Positions 14,446-23,672 of a DNA stretch of 62,598 nt are shown piece by piece (position 1 is the stretch's first letter; every line of letters begins with the position of its first letter). The stretch is from Syntrophomonas sp. UBA5314 (GTDB lineage: Bacteria > Bacillota > Syntrophomonadia > Syntrophomonadales > Syntrophomonadaceae): assembly GCA_002410325.1 (NCBI GenBank), contig DHRK01000054.1, positions 1-62,598 on the forward strand, given 5' to 3'. Below the pieces are notes generated by a model. That model had not been told where the DNA came from. It saw only the letters and a list, made by a program, of their open reading frames with translations, and did no database searches. The translations under genes were made by a program, and so were the position numbers.

Positions 14446-17400
14446 TTGTTTATCGCTGATTTTCACATCCATTCCAAATACTCCAGAGCCACCAGCAAGG
14501 ATTGTGTGCCTGAAATGCTGGAGTTCTGGGCGCGGCGTAAAGGAATCGACCTGATTGGCACGGGAGATTTCACTCATCCGGCCTGGCGGGAGGAGTTAAA
14601 GGAAAAGCTGGTCCCTGCGGAAGAGGGCCTTTACACGCTCAAGGATGATTTCCGCCAAGAGGCTCAGGTGGCGGGAGGCAATCCCCAACCTAGATTTATG
14701 GTGACCGGCGAAATCAGTTCCATATACAAAAAGAACGGCCGGGTCAGAAAGGTGCACAACCTGATCCTGCTTCCCGGCCTGGAGCATGCCGAGTCGCTGT
14801 CGCGCCGGCTGGAGGCCATAGGCAATCTGCGTTCCGACGGCCGGCCCATACTGGGCCTGGACAGCCGGGACCTGCTGGAGATCGTCCTGGATACCTGCCC
14901 GGAGGCCATCTTGATACCGGCTCACATATGGACCCCGCATTTCTCCCTGTACGGCGCTTATTCGGGCTTCGACCATATCCAGGAGTGCTTCGAAGATCTG
15001 ACCGGCTACATCTACGCCCTGGAAACCGGCCTCTCCTCAGACCCGCCCATGAACTGGCGTCTTTCCGCCCTGGACGGCTTTGCCCTGGTTTCCAATTCGG
15101 ATGCCCATTCTCCCGCCAACCTGGGCCGGGAAGCCAATGTTTTTGACACCGGACTTTCTTATCCCAGCATCCTGAAGGCCTTAAAAAACCGCACCACCCG
15201 AGAGTTCTACGGCACCCTGGAGTTTTTCCCCGAGGAAGGAAAATACCACTATGACGGCCATAGAAACTGCAAGGTGTGCTGGAAGCCCGCCGACACCCAA
15301 GCGGCCCGGGGCATATGCCCGGTCTGCGGCGGCCGGATTACCGTGGGGGTGCTGCACCGGGTGGAAGCCCTGGCCGACCGGGAAGAGGGATGGGCACCGC
15401 CGTCCGCCCGGCATTTTGAAAGCCTGATTCCCCTTCTGGAGATCATCGCCTCCTCCACCGGTTCTACAGTGGCCGGCAAGAAGGTGCGGGCCATATACGA
15501 GAACCTGATCCGGAGCATCGGGCCGGAGTTGTATATCCTCCGCCAGGCGGCTCTGCCCGATATTGAACGGGCGGCCGGCCCCTGGATGGCTGAGGCTATC
15601 CGCCGGCTGCGCTGCGGCCAGGTTGAGATACAGCCCGGCTTTGACGGAGAATACGGTAAAATCACGGTAATGGACAAGGGTGAAATCCAAGTCCTTTCCG
15701 GGCAGTTGAGCTTTTTCAACGATCAAAAAAATGAAGCGCCGGGTCCGGTCATCCCTAAAACGCGGTTGGATACAAAGGCTGCGGACCGGCAGGGGGCCGC
15801 CGTGCCGCCGATTTTAGCTAATACGGTTTTGCTGGGCGAGGCTGAGGACAGGAGCGATCCGGCTCGCGGGGAAATACCCTATGAATTGAACCCGGAGCAG
15901 TGGGAAGCGGTTTCCGCTCCCGGACCGGCCGTTGCTGTCATGGCCGGCCCCGGAACGGGCAAAACCAAAACCCTGGTCTACCGGATTGCCTACCTGATTG
16001 AAAAGTGCGGGGTGCCTCCCGCCGGGATTACCGCCGTTACTTTTACCAACCAGGCCGCCCGGGAGATGCGCCTCCGTTTGGACCGGCATTTCAGGGAAAA
16101 ACGGACCACGGCCGCCATGTCCATAGGGACTTTCCACTCCCTGGGCCTGCAGATTTTGTCCCGCTGGAGAGGGAAAAACCACCCGGCGATTATAGATGAA
16201 TACGACGCCCTGGCCATCGTCGGGGAAATCCTGCAGGATATGCAGTTGCATTTATCCCCCCGCGATGTCCTGAGAAGAATATCGCTGCTGAAAAACGGGC
16301 TGTCCCCGGAGGAAGACCTGGAAAAGGGTGATTCGCCCGGCGGCAGCTCCTCCGGAGGAAGTGAAGAGTCCCTGGCGCGTATCTATGACGTCTATTGCGA
16401 GCAGCTGAAGCGCTACGGGGTCATGGACTACGATGATATTCTCCTGGAAGTCCTGCAAGGGTTTGCAGAAGGCCCAGGGGATAGGGAAGGCGGGAGCGGA
16501 CCCAGCCTTTTTTGCCACCTGTTGGTGGACGAGTTCCAGGACATCAATGAGGTTCAATACCGCTTGATCAAAGCCTGGGCCAAAAACAGCGAGAGTGTTT
16601 TTATCATCGGCGACCCGGACCAGTCGATTTATGGTTTCCGCGGTTCGGATCAGCGCTATTTTGCAAGCTTCAAAGAGGATTTTCCGGATTTCCGGCAGGT
16701 CCGGCTGACCCGGAATTATCGCTCTACCCCCGAGATCCTCTCTTGCGCCCAATCCCTCATCTCCCGGAAAAATACCGGAAGCCGCCAGGGTTTCCTGGAG
16801 GCCAGCCGGGCCCGGGGCAGCCGGGTGCGCCTGGTCGAGGCCCGGGATGAATTTTCCGAAGCCCTGTTCGTGGTCAAGGAGATCAACCGGATGGTGGGCG
16901 GGATCGATATGCTGGACAGCCAGGCCCTGGCGGCTTCTCGTAAAAGAAGAGCGGAAGCCCGGGGCTTTTCCGACCTGGCCCTCTTATACCGCACCAACCA
17001 TCAGGCGCGCATTCTGGAGCAATGCCTGGCCAAAGAGGGGATCCCCTATGTGGTGGCCGGGCGGGAGGATTTCCTGGCCGATCAGCCGGTGCGCCAGGCC
17101 CTGGCTTTTTTCAAATTTTTACTCAACCCCGGTGACACCGCCTCCCTGCGGCTATGCCTGCAAGGCGAAAAGAGCCGTTCAGCCGACCTGAACCAAAAAA
17201 TCCTGGCAAGTTACGGGGCCGGGAAGAAAAGCCTGGCCTCCCTGGTCAGCATCATAGAAGGCATCGAGCCGCCTCCCCCGGAGCAGCCGGACCGGCCCGG
17301 GAATTTCCCGGAGATGCTGAGAAAGTATGCCGCCCTCATCCGGAAGGAAAAGCCCCGGTCGATTATCGAGGCCTGGATGGACGACCATCACCTGTCCGAC

Positions 17401-17826
17401 AGCCATTCCATGGCATTGCTGGCCAATACCGCCCTCATGTATGAGAAGATGCCTGCTCTGATGCACAACCTGGTCCTGGGCCGGGAGAGCGACGTGGTCC
17501 GCAGCGGCGGCAAGGTCTATGCGCCGGAGGCGGTTTCCTTGATGACCATCCACGCCGCCAAAGGCCTGGAATTTCCGGTGGTGTTAATCTGCGGGGTCAA
17601 CGAGGGCCGGATTCCTTTGAGGACCAGCCGCCCTGACGCCAATATCGAGGAGGAGCGGCGGCTGTTTTATGTGGGGATGACCCGGGCCCGGGATGAGCTC
17701 ATCCTGCTGAGCTACCGCAATCCTTCGCATTTTATTGGCGACCTGCCCGACGGGCAAATGAGCAAAGAGCCTGCTTTTACGCCCCAACCAGCGCCCCAAT
17801 ACCGGCAGGCCCTGCTTTTTGAATAA
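14446..17826 (+). CDS. Endonuclease Q-like PHP nuclease fused to a UvrD/PcrA helicase
   Basis: Residues about 1-400 are an EndoQ-type PHP nuclease: metal-site motifs ADFHIHSKYSRAT, GTGDFTHPAW, PAHIWTPHFSLYG and SNSDAHSPANLG. A zinc-ribbon follows (CKVCWKP and CPVCGG, near 275-293). Archaeal and Bacillus EndoQ nick DNA 5' of deaminated bases (uracil, hypoxanthine). Residues about 480-1126 are a complete superfamily 1A helicase: Q motif LNPEQWEAV, Walker A GPGTGKTKT (about 500), DEFQD (about 694), GDPDQSIYGFRG, TIHAAKGLEF and YVGMTRARDEL. Fusion suggests lesion nicking coupled to unwinding. TTG 14446 with aggtgg upstream gives the conserved N-terminus; GTG 14437 is the alternative. It stands alone, after the GH18 gene. 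Confidence 0.9.
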   Translation: MFIADFHIHSKYSRATSKDCVPEMLEFWARRKGIDLIGTGDFTHPAWREELKEKLVPAEEGLYTLKDDFRQEAQVAGGNPQPRFMVTGEISSIYKKNGRVRKVHNLILLPGLEHAESLSRRLEAIGNLRSDGRPILGLDSRDLLEIVLDTCPEAILIPAHIWTPHFSLYGAYSGFDHIQECFEDLTGYIYALETGLSSDPPMNWRLSALDGFALVSNSDAHSPANLGREANVFDTGLSYPSILKALKNRTTREFYGTLEFFPEEGKYHYDGHRNCKVCWKPADTQAARGICPVCGGRITVGVLHRVEALADREEGWAPPSARHFESLIPLLEIIASSTGSTVAGKKVRAIYENLIRSIGPELYILRQAALPDIERAAGPWMAEAIRRLRCGQVEIQPGFDGEYGKITVMDKGEIQVLSGQLSFFNDQKNEAPGPVIPKTRLDTKAADRQGAAVPPILANTVLLGEAEDRSDPARGEIPYELNPEQWEAVSAPGPAVAVMAGPGTGKTKTLVYRIAYLIEKCGVPPAGITAVTFTNQAAREMRLRLDRHFREKRTTAAMSIGTFHSLGLQILSRWRGKNHPAIIDEYDALAIVGEILQDMQLHLSPRDVLRRISLLKNGLSPEEDLEKGDSPGGSSSGGSEESLARIYDVYCEQLKRYGVMDYDDILLEVLQGFAEGPGDREGGSGPSLFCHLLVDEFQDINEVQYRLIKAWAKNSESVFIIGDPDQSIYGFRGSDQRYFASFKEDFPDFRQVRLTRNYRSTPEILSCAQSLISRKNTGSRQGFLEASRARGSRVRLVEARDEFSEALFVVKEINRMVGGIDMLDSQALAASRKRRAEARGFSDLALLYRTNHQARILEQCLAKEGIPYVVAGREDFLADQPVRQALAFFKFLLNPGDTASLRLCLQGEKSRSADLNQKILASYGAGKKSLASLVSIIEGIEPPPPEQPDRPGNFPEMLRKYAALIRKEKPRSIIEAWMDDHHLSDSHSMALLANTALMYEKMPALMHNLVLGRESDVVRSGGKVYAPEAVSLMTIHAAKGLEFPVVLICGVNEGRIPLRTSRPDANIEEERRLFYVGMTRARDELILLSYRNPSHFIGDLPDGQMSKEPAFTPQPAPQYRQALLFE

Positions 17827-18187
17827 TGGACATGGAGCAGAATGTGAGGCACGGGTGAGGCAGGGGGACGGTTTTTTTGCCTTGCCAGGAAGCAAAAGAA
17901 CCGTCTCCCCCGTCTCCTGCTATTACTTTTCCCATACAAATATCATCTAAAAAAATTCCCAAGGACCTGCGGCATTATGCCGTGGAGACTTTCGCCTCTT
18001 TTCCAAAGTTATTTTTACTTCCATTAAACTGGTAACGGTGAATATTCTTGGAGCTCAAAGATAAGTAAAGATCTCGCATTTTGGCCCGATTTTTTATAGA
18101 TGACATCGAGTGTTTTGATGATAACAGGTGTAAATGTATGATAGTGGTATGATTTATTTTAAATCTGTTCTTGAAGGAAGTAGGTAA
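17827..18187. other. Intergenic region between the helicase and antiporter genes
   Basis: It contains the GGGGGACGGTT hairpin (17863-17911). The rest is A/T-rich, and no gene was recognised. A ribosome site (gaaggaagtagg) lies at its end for the antiporter. Confidence 0.45.
17863..17911. repeat. GGGGGACGGTT-type palindromic (REP-like) repeat
   Basis: Left arm gggggacggttttttt and right arm ending aaccgtctccccc form a long imperfect hairpin. Intergenic palindromes built on a GGGGACGGTTC core are widely dispersed in Clostridia-type genomes. A second example lies at 45697-45739. It could double as a terminator for the helicase gene. Confidence 0.6.
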
Positions 18188-20221
18188 ATGGAAAATTTTC
18201 TAATTATTTTAATTATGCTAGCAGTCATCGGGCTTTCAAATGTTATGAATCACATTGTGCCGTTTATACCTGTACCGCTGATCCAGATCGCTCTTGGCGT
18301 TTTGATAGCGATCGTTCCCGGGGGAGTCAATATTCCGCTGGAGCCGGAGTTGTTTTTTGTGCTGTTTATTGCTCCTATCCTTTTTAATGATGGGAAAAAT
18401 GTATCAAGAAGAGCCTTATGGAATTTGCGTAAACAGATATTATTGCTGGCTCTTGGTCTGGTTTTTTTAACGGTATTGGTGATTGGCTTTTTAGCCCATT
18501 GGCTGGTTCCGTCCATCCCGTTGTCGGCAGCCTTTGCCTTGGCAGCTATATTATCGCCGACAGATATTGTGGCTGTCAGTGCCCTGTCAAGCAGGGTCAG
18601 GATACCGAGAGGCGTTATGCATCTTCTTGAAGGAGAAGGGCTCATGAATGACGCCTCGGGCCTGGTTGCCTTTAATTTTGCGGTTGCCGCGACCGTAACC
18701 GGCACTTTTTCTTTAGTGGATGCAAGTGTAAGCTTTTTCGAGATTGCCATTGGCGGTTTGGCGGGCGGAGCCATTTTGGCCTATCTCATTATTCGGCTGA
18801 GGATATTTATCCGCCGTTTGGGGATGGAGGATGTGACGTTTCACATGCTCATTAAAATTCTCACCCCGTTTGTGATCTTCTTAATCATTGAACATTTTCA
18901 TTTATCGGGAATTTTAGCTGTCGTGGCAGCCGGCGTTATTCATGCGGTGGAACGTGATCATGAAGAATCACCGGCAATCAATCTTCAAATTGTCTCCAAA
19001 AGCACCTGGACCGTTCTGTTGTATGTTTTGAACGGCTTGGTCTTTTTACTGCTCGGATTGCAAATCCCGGATATCCTCAATGAAATTTTCAAAGACCCGA
19101 ATTTCAATAATATGAAAGTCATTGCTTATGCTTTAATCATTTCCGCTTCCCTTTTTGCTCTCCGTTTTGTTTGGATGTATCTGTTGGAGTGGAGCCCCTG
19201 GAGGTTGAAAAGGGCAGATTCCGCCAAGCCCGGGATTAGAATGACTGCGATAGCTGCAATATCAGGCGTTAGAGGGTCGATAACCTTAGCCGGAGCCTTT
19301 TCCATACCCTTTGTGTTAGCCGACGGCAGCCTGTTCCCGGAACGTTCGTTAATTATATTTATTGCCGCGAGTGTTATTTTAGTAACGCTCGTCACTGCGA
19401 GTATTCTTCTGCCGATTATCACCAAGCCTGAAAACGCTGAGGCGGAAAACAACCGAGAAGAAATGGAAAAGAAGGCCTTGCTCCGAACCCATGAAGCCGC
19501 CATTCGCGCTATCCAGGAAGTGTTGAATGAGGATAATAGAGATGCGGCTTTATCGGTTATCGCGGGATACAATCATACGCTGCAGCAGCTCAAATTAAAA
19601 GAAAATGGAGTAAATACTTTGGCGGTCAAACAAATGGAAACTGAAATCCGTATGAAGGTTCTTGAAGCGGAGTACCGATATCTTGCGAAATTAATTGAGG
19701 AAAAACAGATCGATAAGGAAACGGCATTGCTGGCGCAAGCGCATATCCGTAGGATGGAAGTCGCCGTTACCAATCGGTTTAAATTTAGGTTCTTGATGAT
19801 TTGGACATTATTAAAGAGAATCCTCTATCACGGAAGCCAGATATTTATGCCGAAAAATCATGCCTTACGCAGAAAACAAAGCGAGAAAAGAATAAAGATG
19901 AACCGGATAAGAAAAGACTTGAGCAAAAGGGCTATTCAAGTGATCAGAAAGGGATTGACGCCGGAGAATAAAGAAATTTCTTATTTGATCATGGGGGAAT
20001 ATGTTGACCTGATTACCAAGATAAAGTCGAGAAAAAGTGAAAATTATTCCCGTGTCTTTGCCAAATTGGAACGAGAGTTAAAAGAAAAAGCCTTTCAAGC
20101 CGAACGGGATGAGATTCAGAAGCTATATGAGAATGGTAAAATTACCAAAGATGTGACGCAAAAAATCCGCCAGCAAATCAATATCCGGGAAGCTTATTTT
20201 ATAGAGCAGGAAGAATTCTAA
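18188..20221 (+). CDS. CPA1-family Na+/H+ antiporter with long cytoplasmic tail
   Basis: The first ~410 residues form about 12 membrane segments with CPA1/NhaP signatures: SPTDIVAVSAL near 122-132 (ion-binding Asp) and EGEGLMNDASGLVAF near 148-162. This exchanges Na+ or K+ for H+ for pH and salt homeostasis. Residues about 415-677 are a hydrophilic helical tail (EEMEKKALLRTHEAAIRAIQ), as in YjcE/NhaK-like members, which probably senses pH or partners. The start has a gaaggaag site 6 bases upstream. The next gene (diguanylate cyclase) begins 49 bases downstream on the same strand and may be cotranscribed. Confidence 0.92.
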   Translation: MENFLIILIMLAVIGLSNVMNHIVPFIPVPLIQIALGVLIAIVPGGVNIPLEPELFFVLFIAPILFNDGKNVSRRALWNLRKQILLLALGLVFLTVLVIGFLAHWLVPSIPLSAAFALAAILSPTDIVAVSALSSRVRIPRGVMHLLEGEGLMNDASGLVAFNFAVAATVTGTFSLVDASVSFFEIAIGGLAGGAILAYLIIRLRIFIRRLGMEDVTFHMLIKILTPFVIFLIIEHFHLSGILAVVAAGVIHAVERDHEESPAINLQIVSKSTWTVLLYVLNGLVFLLLGLQIPDILNEIFKDPNFNNMKVIAYALIISASLFALRFVWMYLLEWSPWRLKRADSAKPGIRMTAIAAISGVRGSITLAGAFSIPFVLADGSLFPERSLIIFIAASVILVTLVTASILLPIITKPENAEAENNREEMEKKALLRTHEAAIRAIQEVLNEDNRDAALSVIAGYNHTLQQLKLKENGVNTLAVKQMETEIRMKVLEAEYRYLAKLIEEKQIDKETALLAQAHIRRMEVAVTNRFKFRFLMIWTLLKRILYHGSQIFMPKNHALRRKQSEKRIKMNRIRKDLSKRAIQVIRKGLTPENKEISYLIMGEYVDLITKIKSRKSENYSRVFAKLERELKEKAFQAERDEIQKLYENGKITKDVTQKIRQQINIREAYFIEQEEF

Positions 20222-20270
20222 CTTTTTGGCAACGTATCACAACAGATAGAAAAAGGACAAGGAAAGCGCA

Positions 20271-21371
20271 ATGCAAAATGTAAAAAGCAATATAAAAAGG
20301 ACCGTATCAGAATTATCTTTGGAATCAAGAATACTGATTATTACTTCATTGGTAGGAATGGTCTTTTCTTTTACTTCTGCAATAGGTAATTATCTTTTAG
20401 ATGCGGGGATTGTCCCAATACTAGCTACTTTGCTTATGGGATTACTGACCCTTTACTTTTTTTATTTGGCTTACTTTAAGAAAAAGTATATTTTACCGGC
20501 ATATGGTGCGTTATTGTTGCTTACTTTAATTTTTATCCCTCTACTATGGATATATAATGGAGGGCTGTCTAGCTCCATTCCATTTTTCTATCTTTTTATT
20601 ATCGGCTTATCTGCGATTTTGCTGAACAAGCTTAGATATAAATTAATATTGGTTATTCAAATAGTTGTATTAATCGCCTTGTTAAGCGTTGAGTTCTATT
20701 ATCCGGATTTGATAATTAAATATAATTCAGAAACCGCGGTATTTATTGATCAAGCGGTCGCTTTGGTTGTAATTAGCTTTACCATGTTCATCATGATCAT
20801 TAAAATCATGACGGAGTATCACCGGACTATTGACAAACTACGGTTTGCTCAGGAAAAGCTTAAAAAATCAAATGATGTTTTATATCAAGCTTCAATAACC
20901 GATGATTTAACAGGGTTATATAACAGGAGACATATTATTGAGTTGCTGTCAGGTCTCATAGAAAGTTGCAGTCCACAAAAAAGAATATCTATCGTCATGA
21001 TGGATATTGATCACTTCAAAAAAATCAACGATACGTATGGACATAAAGTAGGAGATTGGGTTCTAGCTAAAATAAGCGCATCAATTAGAGAGCATTTTCG
21101 CAAAACTGATTTTATCGGCAGAATAGGTGGAGAGGAATTTTTGATTCTTATGCCGGATACCGAACTTGAAACCGCATTTAATCGAGCTGAAGATATACGA
21201 AAATATATTGAAGGCCTAAAATGGGATTATGAGCAATTGCACGTTACTATTAGCGGAGGAATTTACGATTTCAGTGAATATGAAAGCTGCGATACTGCTT
21301 TAAACAAGGCAGACATTGCATTGTATCAAGCAAAAAGCAGTGGCAGAAATTTGATTAAGTCGTACCGTTAG
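20271..21371 (+). CDS. Membrane diguanylate cyclase (GGDEF)
   Basis: Residues about 20-180 form six hydrophobic segments, an uncharacterised MASE-like sensor. A short coiled linker (DKLRFAQEKLKKSNDVLYQ) follows, then a GGDEF domain from about 208. The active site is GGEEF near 286-290, and the metal and substrate segments (DIDHFKKINDTYGH) are intact, so synthesis of cyclic di-GMP from two GTP is expected. An RKTD inhibitory I-site lies five residues before GGEEF, indicating product feedback. No EAL domain is present. The neighbours do not reveal the signal. Confidence 0.93.
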   Translation: MQNVKSNIKRTVSELSLESRILIITSLVGMVFSFTSAIGNYLLDAGIVPILATLLMGLLTLYFFYLAYFKKKYILPAYGALLLLTLIFIPLLWIYNGGLSSSIPFFYLFIIGLSAILLNKLRYKLILVIQIVVLIALLSVEFYYPDLIIKYNSETAVFIDQAVALVVISFTMFIMIIKIMTEYHRTIDKLRFAQEKLKKSNDVLYQASITDDLTGLYNRRHIIELLSGLIESCSPQKRISIVMMDIDHFKKINDTYGHKVGDWVLAKISASIREHFRKTDFIGRIGGEEFLILMPDTELETAFNRAEDIRKYIEGLKWDYEQLHVTISGGIYDFSEYESCDTALNKADIALYQAKSSGRNLIKSYR

Positions 21372-21438
21372 AAGCATGGACTGATACAATAAAAGCGCAT
21401 ACCCCTGACCAAAGTAGAATTAAGGAGATGATACGAAA

Positions 21439-21792
21439 ATGGGAAGCAATTTTATAGAGATAGCTATTTATCAAGTAAAGCCAACAAAAGTTGAAGAATT
21501 TGAAAACTTGCTAAAAGAGGTAGTCATTACTCAAAAAGAACAAGAGGGACTCATAGATTTAAAATATGTTAAAAGAGAATATAATATTGACTACGAACAG
21601 ATTAAAGAAGGACTTCCACCTCATAAACTCACGAAAATTGTAAAATGTGTTAAGTACATTTTAATTTGGGAATTTGAAACGAAAGAGGACTATGGAAAAG
21701 CCTTGCAGAGTCTTTACCAAAAGTATGATAAACAGGTCAATCGTTGCTTAATTGTTCCGCACGATAAGCTGATTGGAGAACGTATTTACTAA
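21439..21792 (+). CDS. ABM-like (dimeric alpha-beta barrel) hypothetical protein
   Basis: A 117-residue protein whose start (FIEIAIYQVKPTKVEEFENL) and central pattern (EGLIDLKYVKRE; YILIWEFETKEDY) resemble antibiotic-biosynthesis-monooxygenase/ferredoxin-like alpha+beta barrel proteins. Such proteins degrade small aromatic or heme-like ligands or simply bind them. A strong aaggag site precedes the ATG. It sits between the diguanylate cyclase and the two-component operon. The substrate is unknown. Confidence 0.6.
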   Translation: MGSNFIEIAIYQVKPTKVEEFENLLKEVVITQKEQEGLIDLKYVKREYNIDYEQIKEGLPPHKLTKIVKCVKYILIWEFETKEDYGKALQSLYQKYDKQVNRCLIVPHDKLIGERIY

Positions 21793-21816
21793 AGGATTGG
21801 AGGAAATGTAAATATA

Positions 21817-22506
21817 ATGACCCAAACAGCCTCATACCGCATATACCTCGTTGAAGACGATGCCATGCTGGCTGAAGAAATTTCCAAGCTGCTGGTGAAG
21901 TGGGGCTATGAGGTAAATACTGCGCAAATGTTTGACAACATCCTGGATGAGTTCCTGATCATACAGCCGCACATTGTTCTAATGGATGTCAATATTCCCC
22001 GCTTTGACGGTTTCCATTGGTGTAGGAAAATCAGAGAAATTTCCACTGTCCCGATCATTTATATTTCCTCCCGGGACAGTAATATGGACATCATCATGGG
22101 AATGAATAACGGCGGTGACGACTATCTGGCCAAGCCGTTTGACAATGCGGTTTTAGTGGCCAAGCTTCAGGCGCTTATCCGCAGAACCTATGAATATGGC
22201 TTCCAGGAATCGCAGCTTCTTTGCCATAGGGGACTGACCCTTCAACTGGAGGAAGCGACGGCGGAGTATGATAATAAAAAATGCGAGTTGACCAAAAACG
22301 AACTGAAGATTTTAAGACTCCTGATGGAAAACCAAGGAAAAATAGTTGCGCGAGAAGCCTTGATGAGGAGTCTATGGGATGATGAAATCTATGTCAATGA
22401 AAATACTCTGACGGTTAATGTCAATCGCGTCCGGCTTAAATTAGAGGAACTGGGACTTCATTCATTTATCACAACCAAAAAAGGAATGGGGTATATGGTT
22501 TTATGA
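21817..22506 (+). CDS. OmpR/BceR-type response regulator
   Basis: A 229-residue regulator with a receiver domain (acidic pair EDD at 13-15, phospho-acceptor Asp57 in LMDVNIP, conserved Lys near 106 in YLAKPFD). Its C-terminal winged helix spans about 130-229 (LTKNELKILRLLMENQGKIV; VNVNRVRLKLEELG). Its last codon overlaps the kinase start by four bases (ATGA). The following ABC transporter shows this is a Bce-like module, which senses and expels peptide antibiotics or relieves envelope stress. It probably binds the repeat at 23548-23584. Confidence 0.92.
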   Translation: MTQTASYRIYLVEDDAMLAEEISKLLVKWGYEVNTAQMFDNILDEFLIIQPHIVLMDVNIPRFDGFHWCRKIREISTVPIIYISSRDSNMDIIMGMNNGGDDYLAKPFDNAVLVAKLQALIRRTYEYGFQESQLLCHRGLTLQLEEATAEYDNKKCELTKNELKILRLLMENQGKIVAREALMRSLWDDEIYVNENTLTVNVNRVRLKLEELGLHSFITTKKGMGYMVL

Positions 22507-23546
22507 AGACGATAGCCTATATCAAGGGACAATGGGAATGGATTGCCAGTCAGGCGGGGATCATTATCCTGATCAATCTGATTTTATTGACAAGCACTCC
22601 TCTGGAAAAGACTCTGGGGGAGATTTTTTATCTGGATTTACTGGTAATATTCGTAGCGGCTGCGGGGTATTACTTTCATTATCGGCGGCTGAATATAGCC
22701 TATACGAAAATCAGGCAGACAATGGCCGAAGACCGGGACATCGACTGGTTCTTCCGCGAGCCTTCAGCTTTAGCCGAGCAGGGTGTTCCGGGAATCAGTC
22801 TTATGAAAGAACTGATGGAATATAAAGATACCGGCTTCAGCCGGAAAGAGAACGACTACCGGCAGCGGATGAACGATTTAAAAGATTATCTGACCCAGAC
22901 GGTCCATGACCTGAAAGTAAATCTTTCCGTCTGTGAGATGCTGGTCCAGCGCTTGGAAAATGAAACGGATATCGCCAACAAATGGTTATTTCAAGTTGAA
23001 CAGATGAAATTCCGGATCAATCAAGCCTTGTCGATCACCAGAGCCAATCATTACAGCGAGGATATTATCTCGGAAAATGTCGACCTGGAACAGCTTGTTA
23101 AAGAGGCGATCAGGGATAACGCCGAGTTTTTTATCAATAAAGGCATCAGTATTCAGAACCATATAAAACCGTATCATTTTATCAGCGACAAAAAATGGAT
23201 CCATTATATCGTCTCGCAAATCCTGAATAACAGCAGCAAGTACACGGAGAAAAACGGTGCAATTACGATCAGCGGCCAGGAAGATGAATGGGGATACCAT
23301 CTGCATCTGAAAGATAACGGGATGGGCATTCCGAAGGAGGAACTGGGCCGTGTCTTTGATAAAGGATTTACCGGCAGCAACGGCCGAAGCAGTACCAAGT
23401 CTACCGGAATGGGTATGCACTATGCTAAAAAAATGGCCGACACCCTGGGAATCGGCCTGAGAGCACAGAGTGAGCCAGGGGTGTATACCGAATTCGTTTT
23501 ATCTTTTTATAAGTTGTCCGATTACATGGAGCGCCAGCGAAACTAA
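22503..23546 (+). CDS. BceS-type intramembrane-sensing histidine kinase
   Basis: The 347-residue kinase has two membrane helices (about 18-35 and 43-60) joined by a very short loop and no extracellular sensor. This is the hallmark of kinases that receive the signal from their ABC transporter. The phospho-acceptor His135 lies in TQTVHDLKVNL. The HATPase domain follows with ILNNSSKYTEKNG, LKDNGMGIP and STGMGMHYAKKMA. It overlaps the regulator gene by four bases and lies 126 bases before the transporter genes. Confidence 0.92.
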   Translation: MKTIAYIKGQWEWIASQAGIIILINLILLTSTPLEKTLGEIFYLDLLVIFVAAAGYYFHYRRLNIAYTKIRQTMAEDRDIDWFFREPSALAEQGVPGISLMKELMEYKDTGFSRKENDYRQRMNDLKDYLTQTVHDLKVNLSVCEMLVQRLENETDIANKWLFQVEQMKFRINQALSITRANHYSEDIISENVDLEQLVKEAIRDNAEFFINKGISIQNHIKPYHFISDKKWIHYIVSQILNNSSKYTEKNGAITISGQEDEWGYHLHLKDNGMGIPKEELGRVFDKGFTGSNGRSSTKSTGMGMHYAKKMADTLGIGLRAQSEPGVYTEFVLSFYKLSDYMERQRN

Positions 23547-23547
23547 A

Positions 23548-23584
23548 GTGACAGAAAAGTCACATTTAACTTCTAAAATGTCAT
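23548..23584. promoter_or_regulatory. Candidate BceR-like binding site
   Basis: GTGAC (23548-23552) and GTCAC (23559-23563) form an inverted repeat, followed by ATGTCAT around 23579-23585, a second half-site. Bce-type regulators bind such inverted repeats upstream of their transporter genes, and this one lies in the gap before the ATPase gene. The assignment is by position and pattern only. Confidence 0.5.
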
Positions 23585-23672
23585 CCAAACCGATGGAACC
23601 GGAGCGGAATGAATCTTACAATTAAACCATCTGTTACGCCGGTTGAATGATGGAATGACAGGGAGGAAGTTG

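Noticed and set aside
14596..17895. Numerous long minus-strand ORFs across the helicase gene
   Set aside because: High G+C content keeps antisense frames open. None has recognisable motifs, while the plus strand encodes complete EndoQ and UvrD domains.
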